Shown: piece by piece, positions 25,573 through 34,223 of the stretch
Layout of the letters: each line of letters opens with the position of its first letter
How positions within the stretch are numbered: position 1 is the first letter of the stretch
Origin: Bdellovibrionales bacterium
GTDB lineage: Bacteria > Bdellovibrionota > Bdellovibrionia > Bdellovibrionales > UBA1609
Reading direction: 5' to 3'
DNA length: 48,867 bases
NCBI GenBank assembly: GCA_020628165.1
Contig: JAHDFM010000025.1
Span: forward strand, 1-48,867
The notes under the pieces: model-generated
Seen by the model: only the letters and a program-made list of their open reading frames with translations
Database searches by the model: none
What the model was told of the DNA's origin: nothing
Program-made: the position numbers and the translations under genes

Positions 25573-25713
25573 AGTTAACATATCGGCAAATAAGACCAAG
25601 GTTTTCACAGGACCAAAGTACAATTTCGTCTTAAAAACAAACACCTCTTAACTGTTTTCAGAGGTCGCTTCATCACCCATAGCAAAAAAACGATGTAACT
25701 TTTACCTTGATGA

Positions 25714-25731
25714 CAAAATTTTAAAATTTTG
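25714..25731. promoter_or_regulatory. perfect 18-bp AT-rich palindrome ahead of the PLP-enzyme gene
   Basis: CAAAATTTTAAAATTTTG is exactly its own reverse complement and ends 12 bases before ATG 25744. It lies between TTGATG (25708-25713) and TATTTA (25733-25738), which could be loose -35/-10 boxes though the spacing (19) is long. A repressor-type operator is possible; an AT-rich genome produces such sequences by chance at times. Confidence 0.4.
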
Positions 25732-25743
25732 CTATTTAGATTT

Positions 25744-26724
25744 ATGTTTTCACTCTCATTCGATGACATTCAAATGGCAGCTCAAAGAGTTGCGCCATTC
25801 ATCAATCAAACACCCATTCTTACTTCAGAAAAAATTAATGAAAGAGTTGGTCATAATGTTTACTTCAAAGCAGAGAATCTGCAAAAGGTGGGGGCTTTTA
25901 AAGCACGTGGGGCTATGAATGCACTTGAACGGCTTCGTGAACTCAAATCCTTGCCCAAAAAAATTGTAGCTTATAGCTCAGGGAATCATGCTCAAGCTCT
26001 AGCCTGGGCCTCCAGTTTAAGCTCCGTACCATGTGAAATATTTATGCCTGAATTTGCATCCAAGGTGAAGCTACAAGCGACTCGATCTTATGGAGCTAAA
26101 GTAACTCTTTGTCAAACACGTGCTGAAGCTGAAGAGCTAGCCATAAAAGCCACTCTTAAGGGAGCTCTGCTCATACCACCTTTTGATCATGATGATATCA
26201 TTTGTGGTCAAGGCACTGCTGCATTTGAGGCTCTAACAAAAATAAACTCAACAATAGATGCCGTATTTGCACCTTGCGGAGGTGGAGGCCTTTTATCAGG
26301 AACACTGCTCGCATCACGTGGCACTAATAAAAAAATCAAAGTCATTGGCGCTGAACCACTTGTTGCCAACGACGCTGTACGCTCGATAAAATCCAATCAA
26401 ATTTTCAGATGGCCAAAATCACCAAACACACTGGCTGATGGGGCTAAAACTCTAAGTGTCTCTGAACGAACTTTTCACTACTTAAAACAACTCGACAATA
26501 TGTATGAAATTGAAGAACGAGATATGATTTATTGGACCCAATGGTTGAGTCACACTCTTAAAAGCCATATTGAGCCAACCTCTAGTTTGGCGATGGCAGC
26601 CGCAGTAAAGTGGTTGAAACAACAAGGCTCCAAGAAGAATATTTTGGTAATTTTGTCAGGTGGAAATATGGATGCTGAGACAATTCGCAAGATTTGGGAG
26701 CGGGATTATTTGGTAGAGGGTTGA
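25744..26724 (+). CDS. threonine/serine dehydratase-type PLP enzyme (fold type II)
   Basis: The 326-residue product has FKAENLQKVGAFKARGA near 41-57, with the PLP Schiff-base Lys53, SSGNHAQALAWA, and the phosphate-binding glycine loop CGGGGLLSG. The final ILVILSGGNMD is also typical. The family covers catabolic threonine dehydratase, serine racemase and L-threo-3-hydroxyaspartate dehydratase; sequence alone does not choose among them. There is no ACT regulatory domain, so biosynthetic feedback-inhibited IlvA is excluded. ATG 25744 is used because the residues before it, from a possible TTG at 25729, do not match the family start. The gene is single. Confidence 0.88.
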   Translation: MFSLSFDDIQMAAQRVAPFINQTPILTSEKINERVGHNVYFKAENLQKVGAFKARGAMNALERLRELKSLPKKIVAYSSGNHAQALAWASSLSSVPCEIFMPEFASKVKLQATRSYGAKVTLCQTRAEAEELAIKATLKGALLIPPFDHDDIICGQGTAAFEALTKINSTIDAVFAPCGGGGLLSGTLLASRGTNKKIKVIGAEPLVANDAVRSIKSNQIFRWPKSPNTLADGAKTLSVSERTFHYLKQLDNMYEIEERDMIYWTQWLSHTLKSHIEPTSSLAMAAAVKWLKQQGSKKNILVILSGGNMDAETIRKIWERDYLVEG

Positions 26725-26742
26725 TTTTATTGTTTTTGTAGA

Positions 26743-26760
26743 GGCCCTTCGCTGCACTCT
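26743..26760. repeat. remnant of the inverted-repeat family
   Basis: GGCCCTTCGCTGCACTCT resembles the arm GGTCCTTCGCTGCGCTCA at 3046-3063, with three mismatches. The rest of the element is not recognisable. It lies between convergent genes. Confidence 0.35.
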
Positions 26761-26788
26761 GTATAAGAGATTTTATATCCTTGCTTGT

Positions 26789-27175
26789 TTAATTAAACCA
26801 AAAACTGTGATCAGGTGGAATTATACCCAGCTCACAGTTTCTTTTTTGCACAGAGCTATCAAAGACAGAACAGTCTCTATCGCCCTTAAGAACCTCACAC
26901 CAACGCCGATGAGCTCCTGATTTAAAAGCAAATAAACAACTTTGCCCCTCTAAATATGCTTGGCACATACTTCTGTATTTATTATCTGAAAAAGTCCATA
27001 AACATGACTGGGTTCCAGCGCAAACAAGACACGCTTTTTTTGTTAGACCCTTATAGTTCGACTGACACTCTTTTTTAGTGGAGTTATGAAAACTTGAGCA
27101 AGTGTATGAGTCACTGGCGTGAATACTTGTGAATGGAATGAATAAAATAAAAATGATCTTAAAATAAAAAAACAC
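26789..27175 (-). CDS. small exported protein with repeated Cys pattern
   Basis: The 128-residue product has a signal peptide (MFFYFKIIFILFIPFTSIHA). The mature part of about 108 residues has ten Cys in a recurring layout, C-x(2)-F then a basic residue three before the next C, as in SCLFAFKSGAHRRWCE and DCSVFDSSVQKRNCE. At least three units are visible. Such spacing suggests a disulphide-stabilised repeat in the periplasm or outside. No family name comes to mind. It sits alone between the dehydratase gene (convergent) and pdxH (same strand, 100 bases downstream). Confidence 0.6.
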   Translation of the reverse strand: MFFYFKIIFILFIPFTSIHASDSYTCSSFHNSTKKECQSNYKGLTKKACLVCAGTQSCLWTFSDNKYRSMCQAYLEGQSCLFAFKSGAHRRWCEVLKGDRDCSVFDSSVQKRNCELGIIPPDHSFWFN

Positions 27176-27274
27176 GTTTCCCCCCAGAATGCCTTTTATA
27201 TTACTTCTTTTTATTTCTTAATGTAAATCAGTCTTATTTTTTAATCTTAAAAAAACGCGCTCATGACAAATTTT

Positions 27275-27961
27275 TTATGGGTTGAGCCAGGTTTTTTGCC
27301 ATTTTTTGTTAAGGTGAGTGCAGCGGACACGTTTGTGAAGCCGACTGGGCATGGCTTGCCAGAATTCGTAACTAGTAGGTTTGATGATGAAACCGCCCCA
27401 ATGCTTTGGACACGGAATTTCTTTTCCTTTGTATTTCTCTTTTACGTTTTCCAATGATTTTATCAGCTCGTCGTAGGACTCAAGTTTTTTACTTTGATCT
27501 GAGACCAAAGCCCCTTCCCTGGATCCGCGTGGGCGCGATTGCCAGTAGGCATTGGACTGTTCGTAGGGCACCTTTTCTACCTGTCCGACAATGCGCACTT
27601 GCCTTGTCGGATAGGACCAAAAAAAGTTCATGGAAGCCACTGGGTTTTCAAGTAATGCTTTCGACTTTTCGCTATTGTAATTGGTGTAAAAAACATAACC
27701 CTTCTGGCTGTACTCTTTTAAGAGCACAACTCGTGAAGCCGGCTGGTTGTCTTTATCAGACGTAGCCAGAACAAATGCATTGTTGTGCATCCTAGCTAAC
27801 GACGGCACAAATTTGGTGAAGACTGAGTTGAGCTGATGATTTAACTTTACTTTGCACTTATCTATGAATGACGAATCGTCAGATTTTCCCATCGATTCGT
27901 AATACCATTTAACAAACAGTTCATGTGGATGATCTTTAAATGCAAAATTTTTGTCACTCAA
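27275..27961 (-). CDS. pdxH: pyridoxamine/pyridoxine 5'-phosphate oxidase
   Basis: The 228-residue product has all PdxH landmarks: PASRVVLLKEY, YTNYNSEKSKALLENP, RQVRIVGQVEKV, YWQSRPRGSREGALVSDQS and WGGFIIKPTSYEFWQ followed by RLHKR. It is an FMN enzyme that oxidises PNP or PMP to the cofactor PLP. The last residues (TWLNP) differ from the usual RL-P ending but align in place. It is the last gene of the purine operon, 28 bases after purL. PLP is not needed by the purine enzymes, so the link may be only co-expression. Confidence 0.96.
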   Translation of the reverse strand: MSDKNFAFKDHPHELFVKWYYESMGKSDDSSFIDKCKVKLNHQLNSVFTKFVPSLARMHNNAFVLATSDKDNQPASRVVLLKEYSQKGYVFYTNYNSEKSKALLENPVASMNFFWSYPTRQVRIVGQVEKVPYEQSNAYWQSRPRGSREGALVSDQSKKLESYDELIKSLENVKEKYKGKEIPCPKHWGGFIIKPTSYEFWQAMPSRLHKRVRCTHLNKKWQKTWLNP

Positions 27962-27989
27962 TGTTTATAACCTTTCTCTCTCTTTAACT

Positions 27990-30170
27990 TTAAGAGAGTT
28001 TTTCAAAATGTGTCGTCCAGCTACTATAGGCGTTTGAAACTTGTTCTGCGGTCAAATTAATTTGATCATCGACCTTAAACTGCCCAGCAGTGGTTTTACC
28101 AATCGCGTTCAACTCAAATGGAAAACTGTTACTTTGCAACGACTCCCAATCTTTCTCAGGCAAAGTTAAAACCACTTGATAGAGATGCTCGGCAAAATAC
28201 TTTTCAGTCAAATTACTCCCAGTAGCTTTCTCTGTTGTCACTTCACAGCCCACTCCTACTGACGTCATTTTAGCAAGCGCATAGGCTAAACCAAACTTCC
28301 CTACAACTCTTGAACTAGTCACATTGTTGGAAGTAACTAGCTCTCTAATAAATTGATTAAACTGTGCCACTTCCCCAGCGTCTACAGCCCCACAGAATTG
28401 CTCTTTACCGCCATTAAGTTCACTGTGCATCCCAGATAAAGACGCTTGCTTAAGTTGAGCTAACAACACAACATCACCTTCACCTTGAAAAGCATTGGCT
28501 GGCCCAGTTAAAGTGTCTCGCACACCGACGAGCCCTGTTGCAGGAGTTGATGTGATGTTGTTGTCATTGGTTTCGTTGTACAAACTCACATTGCCACTAA
28601 TGATGGGCGCGTTGAGTTTTTCACACTGTTCCGACATGGCTTGAACGCTAGCTACAAATTCTGACATAAGCTCAGGTTTTTCTGGGTTTCCAAAGTTCAA
28701 GCAGTCAGTCACAGCAATAGTTTCAAAACCTTTGGCTGCTAACTCAAGACTAGGATACGCTATCGAATCATACCCACCCACTTGGCTATCAATTCTCATT
28801 ACGTGAGGACGACAACCTAACACAACTCCCAAGGCTCTTTCACTGTCCGGCAGACGAACCATACCAACGCTACCTGAACAGTCGCTAATCGTTTGAGCGC
28901 CGACACGTTGATCGTATTGATCATAAATCCAATTACGGGCACACCCTTGCTCACTGCTCAGCTGTTTTAACAAAGAATCTTGTAAATCATTACACTCATT
29001 CATTTGAAGAGCGTCCACTTTGTTTGGAGATGTCCATTCGTTGTAGGGTCTGTTATACAAAGGCGCATTTTCAACTAAGTGATCTGGATCAATTTCACAC
29101 AAGACCTCATTGTGCCAAGTGAGCTTGATCATCTTATTTTCGGTGACCTCACCAATGGCTGTGGCATCTAAGTTCCACTTGGCAAACACCGCTTCAATTT
29201 TAGCTAAATTTTTTGGCTCACAAATCAAAAGCATGCGCTCTTGGCTTTCAGAAAGTAAAATCTCTTCTGGCATCATCTGCCCATCACGAAGGGGAACCTT
29301 ATCTAAAGCAATGTTAAAACCAACTCCACCACTGCTCGCCATTTCAAAACTGGAACTCGTTAAACCTGCAGCTCCCATATCCTGAATCGCCACAACAAGG
29401 TCATCGCGCATCACCTCTATGCAACTTTCTATCAATAGCTTTTCAAAGAAGGGGTCACCAATCTGCACATTTGGTTTTTTAGCATCGTTGTTATCGTCAA
29501 ACGACTCACTGGCCATACTGGCTCCGTGCACGCCATCTCGCCCTGTCTTTGCACCAACATAAACAACTAAATTGCCAGGCCCTGAAGCTTTTGCTGTGAA
29601 CACTTTTTCACCTGGGCGGTACAAACCTAACGCGAACGCATTGACTAAGATATTATTGTTGTAAGAGCTGTGAAACTCGGTTTGCCCTGTTATATTTGGA
29701 ACTCCCACACAATTGCCGTAACCAGAAATTCCAGAAACAACTCCCTTCACTAAAGTTTCCATGCGGTCAGCCTTAGACTCACCAAAACATAAATAATTGG
29801 CAAGGGCCACTGGCCTTGCCCCCATAGTGAAGATATCGCGCAAGATGCCACCAACACCAGTAGCAGCCCCTTGGTAGGGCTCAATAAAGCTTGGGTGGTT
29901 GTGACTTTCCATTTTAAAAGCCACACGCTCCCCTTGCCCCAGATCAATCACCCCTGCGTTTTCGCCGAAACTTTGCAGAACTTTTTCTGATTTATTAAAT
30001 AGTTTTTTTAAGTGAACTTTAGAGCTTTTGTAACTGCAATGCTCACTCCAAAGAGCTGAGTACAATGCCCATTCGACCCCTTGAGGCTCACGACCCAATT
30101 GATCACAGATCAATTGATATTCACTTTCCGACAGTCTGTATTTTTTTAACTTCTCATTTAAACTCATCAT
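27990..30170 (-). CDS. purL: phosphoribosylformylglycinamidine synthase, large subunit (small-type PurL)
   Basis: The 726-residue product is the short PurL that works with separate PurQ and Pur[12 protein letters not shown] opens the substrate region, [20 protein letters not shown] is the ATP-binding and catalytic segment, and [13 protein letters not shown]-like ([13 protein letters not shown]) and [13 protein letters not shown] follow. It converts FGAR to FGAM using ATP and ammonia supplied by PurQ. The start may be Met1 (30170) or Met2 (30167); AAGG is better spaced (7) for Met2. purQ ends 6 bases before. All six motifs are intact. Confidence 0.97.
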   Translation of the reverse strand: MMSLNEKLKKYRLSESEYQLICDQLGREPQGVEWALYSALWSEHCSYKSSKVHLKKLFNKSEKVLQSFGENAGVIDLGQGERVAFKMESHNHPSFIEPYQGAATGVGGILRDIFTMGARPVALANYLCFGESKADRMETLVKGVVSGISGYGNCVGVPNITGQTEFHSSYNNNILVNAFALGLYRPGEKVFTAKASGPGNLVVYVGAKTGRDGVHGASMASESFDDNNDAKKPNVQIGDPFFEKLLIESCIEVMRDDLVVAIQDMGAAGLTSSSFEMASSGGVGFNIALDKVPLRDGQMMPEEILLSESQERMLLICEPKNLAKIEAVFAKWNLDATAIGEVTENKMIKLTWHNEVLCEIDPDHLVENAPLYNRPYNEWTSPNKVDALQMNECNDLQDSLLKQLSSEQGCARNWIYDQYDQRVGAQTISDCSGSVGMVRLPDSERALGVVLGCRPHVMRIDSQVGGYDSIAYPSLELAAKGFETIAVTDCLNFGNPEKPELMSEFVASVQAMSEQCEKLNAPIISGNVSLYNETNDNNITSTPATGLVGVRDTLTGPANAFQGEGDVVLLAQLKQASLSGMHSELNGGKEQFCGAVDAGEVAQFNQFIRELVTSNNVTSSRVVGKFGLAYALAKMTSVGVGCEVTTEKATGSNLTEKYFAEHLYQVVLTLPEKDWESLQSNSFPFELNAIGKTTAGQFKVDDQINLTAEQVSNAYSSWTTHFEKLS

Positions 30171-30176
30171 TACACC

Positions 30177-30809
30177 TTAGAAAAAATTAAACCCATCTTG
30201 ACCACCCATCCATTCAAACAAAGCTCGTTCTGGATGAGGCATTAAGCCAGCTACATTCTTACCGGCGTTCATCACTCCCGCCACATCAGCGACAGAGCCA
30301 TTTGGGTTATCCTCATACGTCAGCCACACTTGACCGGCGTCTTTAATGTTTTTGTAATCGTGTTCACTGATATGGTAACAACCTTCACCATGAGCAATGG
30401 GCAAACGACAGGTCTCAACATTTTCTCCCCAATGGGAACAAGAGTTTTCGACTTTAAGCACGACCCACTTATCGATGAATTGACCACTGTGGTTTCTCAC
30501 CAAAGCTCCTGGAAGCAATCCCACTTCACACAATACTTGGAAGCCATTGCAAATGCCTAAGACAGGTTTGCCAGAGTTTGCAAACTCAACGACTGATTTC
30601 ATCACAGGAGTTTTTGAAGCCATAGCTCCACAACGCAAGTAATCGCCATAACTAAACCCACCTGGGATGATCACGGCATCGTAATCACTGCTTTCAAATT
30701 CATTTTCGTACCATAACCATTGTGGCTCATAGCCTTTGGCTTCCACCGCTTGCCAAATGTCTCTGTCACAGTTTGTTCCTAAAAATCGAACAACACCTAT
30801 TTTTTTCAT
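30177..30809 (-). CDS. purQ: phosphoribosylformylglycinamidine synthase, glutaminase subunit
   Basis: The 210-residue product is a class I amidotransferase: GGFSYGDYLRCGAMA, nucleophile Cys87 in VLGICNGFQVL, and MPHPERALFEW at the end giving the His-Glu pair. It hydrolyses glutamine and passes ammonia to PurL in the PurLQS complex. Its start overlaps the purS stop by 4 bases. The size fits the stand-alone subunit rather than the fused type of enterobacteria. Confidence 0.97.
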   Translation of the reverse strand: MKKIGVVRFLGTNCDRDIWQAVEAKGYEPQWLWYENEFESSDYDAVIIPGGFSYGDYLRCGAMASKTPVMKSVVEFANSGKPVLGICNGFQVLCEVGLLPGALVRNHSGQFIDKWVVLKVENSCSHWGENVETCRLPIAHGEGCYHISEHDYKNIKDAGQVWLTYEDNPNGSVADVAGVMNAGKNVAGLMPHPERALFEWMGGQDGFNFF

Positions 30810-31042
30810 AAGACCTCTAATTGATAATTTTCAGTGAGCGGATTGTACAAAACAAATTCAGCCATTTTTTGAACCTGTTCTTTGGCCTCAGCCTCATTTT
30901 TAGCGTCCACTTCGATCTCTAAGTACTTACCCACTCGACAGTCTGACACTTTGAACGAGTTGCTTTGCAATGTCTTGGTCACCGTACGACCACTGGAATC
31001 TAAAACTTCCTCTCTTGGTAATATTTTAACTCCGATTTTCAT
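30806..31042 (-). CDS. purS: phosphoribosylformylglycinamidine synthase subunit PurS
   Basis: The 78-residue product matches PurS in size and features: KIGVKILPREEVLDSSGRTV, then ISDCRVGKYLEIEVDA-like (SDCRVGKYLEIEVDAKNEAE) and VLYNPLTENYQLEV. PurS is the small dimeric bridge of the PurLQS complex. AGGAGG is placed 5 bases before the ATG. It sits directly between purC and purQ with coupling to purQ. Confidence 0.95.
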   Translation of the reverse strand: MKIGVKILPREEVLDSSGRTVTKTLQSNSFKVSDCRVGKYLEIEVDAKNEAEAKEQVQKMAEFVLYNPLTENYQLEVL

Positions 31043-31054
31043 AGGGTCCTCCTG

Positions 31055-31786
31055 TTATTGGCTTTTAACGTCCAGTAAACGATTGTAAACATTCATATAA
31101 GCTTCTTTGACACCGCCCAGATCTCTGCGAAAGCGGTCTTTGTCCATTTTTTCATTGGAATCCATGTCCCATAAGCGACAACTGTCTGGCGAGATCTCAT
31201 CACTCAAAACTATGTCTCCATTTGGCAAAGTTCCAAATTCCAATTTAAAATCAATAAGATTAATATTTGCCTTAGCAAAAAGAGCTTTTAACTCAGTGTT
31301 CACTCTTAGAGCTCTTTTTTTGAGTTCATCTAAAACAACTTTGTTATCACAAATTTTAAGAGCAATGATTTGATCGTCACTGATGAACGGATCACCGAGC
31401 TCATCTTTTTTGTAATAAAACTCAACCAGTGGCTCTTCTAAAGCAGTGCCCTCTTCAATGGCAAACTTCTTTGCGGTTGACCCAGCTAATGTGTTTCTCA
31501 CCACCACTTCAAGAGGAATGATTTCAACCTTACGGCAAACCATGTCGCGCTCACCAGGGCTTTCAAGCCAATGTGAGCCAATGTCTTTATCTGCCAAATA
31601 TTTAAAAATGTAAGTGGCAATGTTTCTATTGATGGGGCCTTTGTCGTCGAGTTCTGCCTTTTTTTCCGCGTTGAATGCTGTCAGAGAGTCTTTGAACTCC
31701 AGCCAAACAACGTCGTTCTGATCGACAACAGAATAAACTCTTTTGGCTTTGCCTTCGTATAATAATTCACCTTTTGAATAATTCAA
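31055..31786 (-). CDS. purC: phosphoribosylaminoimidazole-succinocarboxamide synthase (SAICAR synthetase)
   Basis: The 243-residue product starts MNYSKGELLYEGKAKRVYS and carries LEFKDSLTAFNA, EVVVRNTLAGS and DEISPDSCRLWD, all PurC hallmarks for ATP, CAIR and aspartate binding. It makes SAICAR from CAIR and aspartate. It has the normal 240-residue single-domain form. purB ends 26 bases upstream and purS follows 12 bases on. Confidence 0.97.
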   Translation of the reverse strand: MNYSKGELLYEGKAKRVYSVVDQNDVVWLEFKDSLTAFNAEKKAELDDKGPINRNIATYIFKYLADKDIGSHWLESPGERDMVCRKVEIIPLEVVVRNTLAGSTAKKFAIEEGTALEEPLVEFYYKKDELGDPFISDDQIIALKICDNKVVLDELKKRALRVNTELKALFAKANINLIDFKLEFGTLPNGDIVLSDEISPDSCRLWDMDSNEKMDKDRFRRDLGGVKEAYMNVYNRLLDVKSQ

Positions 31787-31812
31787 AGTGGGTAACTCCT
31801 TTTGAAATTTAT

Positions 31813-33114
31813 TTAAATTCGTTTTGTCGTTAAAACTTTCTTAATGTTTTTTTCAATGGACTTAATATGTGTTTGCCCAGAAAACACTTTATCTAAAATG
31901 GCTGGTTTTAAACGAACTTTTATTTTTTTGTCTTGTAACAATTTATCTTTTAGGTGCTCGCCTTTTTGCAAACTGTGCGAACAAGCTTGTACTAATTTGT
32001 AAGCCTCTTCTCTCGACAATCCTGTCTTCACTAACTCCAATAAAATGTGTGAGCTGAAAAGTTGCCCACCTGATAAGTCCATATTCTCTAACATTTTCTC
32101 TTTGTTAACTTGTAAATTACTGATCACTCGCTTCATTCTATGAAGTGAGTAATCTATCAAAATAAAAGCATCTGGAAAAACAACTCGCTCAACCGATGAG
32201 TGACTGATATCGCGTTCATGCCACAAGGCGATGTTTTCCATAGCGGCGGCCGCGTAAGACCTTAAGAGTCTCGCTACCCCAGTTAAGTTTTCTCCACTAA
32301 TAGGATTTTTCTTATGTGGCATGGCGCTCGAACCTTTTTGTCCTTTCGAAAACCCTTCAACAACTTCATAAACTTCTGTGCGCTGTAGGTGCCTAAGCTC
32401 CACAGACAGTCTTTCAAGACCACTGCCCAAAAGAGCGATTGAGTTTAAAAGTTCAGCGTGACGATCTCTAGGAATCACTTGGGTAGCAACGTGCTCTGGT
32501 TTGAGTTTTAAATATTTGCCAACTTTTCTTTCCACTTGCGGAGATAAGCTCGAGTAAGTACCAACAGCACCACTGAGCTTAACTACTTTGCACTGCTCGA
32601 GGGCTTGTTTGAATCTATTTTTATTTCGACCAAGCTCTACTAAAAAACCACATAACTTCATACCAAAAGTGGTGGGCTCTGCGTGCATTCCGTGTGTTCT
32701 TCCAGCACAAAGAGTCTTACTGTGTTTTTTGATTTGCTTAGTAATGGCCGACTCTAAATCTTTAATTGCTGACAGCACTAAAGATCCCGCTTGAGCAATG
32801 CGAAGGCTGAGTGCAGAATCAATCACATCTGAGGACGTCAAGCCATAGTGAATGTATCTACCATCTTTGCCAACGTACTTAGCCATATTTGTGACAAATG
32901 CAATCACGTCGTGTTTTGTGACTTTTTCGAGCTCTTCAATTTCGTTGATTTTAAATTTAGCCTTTTTGGCAATTTGAGTAGCTGCTGTCTTTGGAATGAT
33001 GCCAAGCTCGGCTTGAACTTTGGCAACTGTAACTTCCACTGCTTTCATGGTCTCAAACTTATTTTGTTCCGACCAAATTTCACCCATCTCTTCACGTGTG
33101 TATCTTTTTATCAT
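31813..33114 (-). CDS. purB: adenylosuccinate lyase
   Basis: The 433-residue product has the fumarase-superfamily loop GSSAMPHKKNPISGEN, where the second Ser is the catalytic residue in the family, plus GRTHGMHAEPTTFG and HYGLTSSDVIDSA. It acts twice in purine synthesis, on SAICAR and on adenylosuccinate. Its start overlaps the stop of the unknown gene upstream by 4 bases (ATGA). The 430-residue length fits the Bacillus/Thermotoga-type enzyme. Confidence 0.97.
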   Translation of the reverse strand: MIKRYTREEMGEIWSEQNKFETMKAVEVTVAKVQAELGIIPKTAATQIAKKAKFKINEIEELEKVTKHDVIAFVTNMAKYVGKDGRYIHYGLTSSDVIDSALSLRIAQAGSLVLSAIKDLESAITKQIKKHSKTLCAGRTHGMHAEPTTFGMKLCGFLVELGRNKNRFKQALEQCKVVKLSGAVGTYSSLSPQVERKVGKYLKLKPEHVATQVIPRDRHAELLNSIALLGSGLERLSVELRHLQRTEVYEVVEGFSKGQKGSSAMPHKKNPISGENLTGVARLLRSYAAAAMENIALWHERDISHSSVERVVFPDAFILIDYSLHRMKRVISNLQVNKEKMLENMDLSGGQLFSSHILLELVKTGLSREEAYKLVQACSHSLQKGEHLKDKLLQDKKIKVRLKPAILDKVFSGQTHIKSIEKNIKKVLTTKRI

Positions 33115-34223
33115 GTGTGCAACCTCTCAATGACTTTGTTGTATTGATATTTATATAATTCCGACCGATCCCAAGTGGTCCACTCTTCAGGGCTCAAGCG
33201 AATGACTCTTTTGTGTTTTGAAAGACTCTTTATATGTTTTTCTTTTTCATCACTGTTGTAAACATAGGCGGGAGCGTAAAATTCTCCAGCGCTAAGCTTC
33301 TCGTCCATAACTGTGTCAGTGATTCTTAAACCTAGTATTTTAAGCTCAAGAGCTCTTTTAATTTCTTGAAACTCGGTTTTCAAATAAGGAATGTTCGCCA
33401 ATTCATTTTTTGGCCACTTCATCCAAACTTGAAAGCTATTTTTATTCAGCTCTTTTTTTATGAAAAGAAAATTGGAGTACATCCACTGACAGACGGGGTC
33501 TGCAACCATATAAAAAGCAGAAGGCGTGTTATCAAAAGCCTGACAGAAATTATGACTAAAGCGCGAGCTCACCCACACCCATTCAGGCTGTAAGATTTTA
33601 TTTTTATAAATTTTTTGGCAAACATCAGAGTTGAGTGTTTCTAATTCAAAAGAGCTTAGCAAGCATATGAGTTTGTCAAAGTGTTGATGACTTGAATTGA
33701 TGTTAGCTGAAACTTGTTTATTCAAGTCGTTCAATGTGAACGAGCTCGGATTATTTATTAGCTCGACATTGCACATTTCACACAAATTGTTAAAGGTGTT
33801 CAGTTCATAGGGACTCATTTCATAGTACGTGCATGTTTTGTTTTGAAAATTAAGCGGCTCACTATTAGAAGCTATTTTAGTGCTCACGGCGTAAGACTTT
33901 TCCAACCACTGGTTTAAGTCATCATGGGCTAAATTACGAAACGAAAGAACATCATCACAAAATTCTGAATTTAAATTAATTGGACCCTCTGGAAGCCAAT
34001 AATTCAAACCGTCCTGAACCTCGTAGTGGTTAGCACCCTTCACAAATTGTTTTTGAAAATAACTCAACTCATCAGGCACCATTGAGACAAACGGATCATC
34101 ACTATTAATGATTTCATCACTTGAAAACTTTAAGTTCAGTAAAGTCACTTCGTGACCTTGCCCCGATAGCTCACAGGCTAAATAATATCCTCGCAAATTT
34201 TGAGCAAGGATTAATATTTTCAT
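33111..34223 (-). CDS. Rossmann-like protein of unknown function inside the purine operon
   Basis: From ATG 34223, which overlaps the purM stop as ATGA and has GGTGGGG just upstream, the product is 370 residues. The N-terminus MKILILAQNLRGYYLACE followed by GQGHEVTLLNLK looks like a beta-alpha-beta dinucleotide-binding unit. The first two glycines of GxGxxG are replaced, so FAD/NAD binding is uncertain. The rest includes LNYWLPEGPINL, YEMSPYELNTFNNL and a Trp-rich EWTTWDRSEL near the end. No known purine enzyme matches. Coupled overlaps on both sides (purM stop, purB start) show it belongs to the operon. It could be a degenerate FAD-dependent oxidoreductase of the amine-oxidase/UDP-galactopyranose-mutase type. 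Confidence 0.65.
   Translation of the reverse strand: MKILILAQNLRGYYLACELSGQGHEVTLLNLKFSSDEIINSDDPFVSMVPDELSYFQKQFVKGANHYEVQDGLNYWLPEGPINLNSEFCDDVLSFRNLAHDDLNQWLEKSYAVSTKIASNSEPLNFQNKTCTYYEMSPYELNTFNNLCEMCNVELINNPSSFTLNDLNKQVSANINSSHQHFDKLICLLSSFELETLNSDVCQKIYKNKILQPEWVWVSSRFSHNFCQAFDNTPSAFYMVADPVCQWMYSNFLFIKKELNKNSFQVWMKWPKNELANIPYLKTEFQEIKRALELKILGLRITDTVMDEKLSAGEFYAPAYVYNSDEKEKHIKSLSKHKRVIRLSPEEWTTWDRSELYKYQYNKVIERLHT

Noticed and set aside
27406-27765. 119-codon plus-strand frame opposite pdxH
   Set aside because: Antisense to conserved pdxH sequence, with no independent support.
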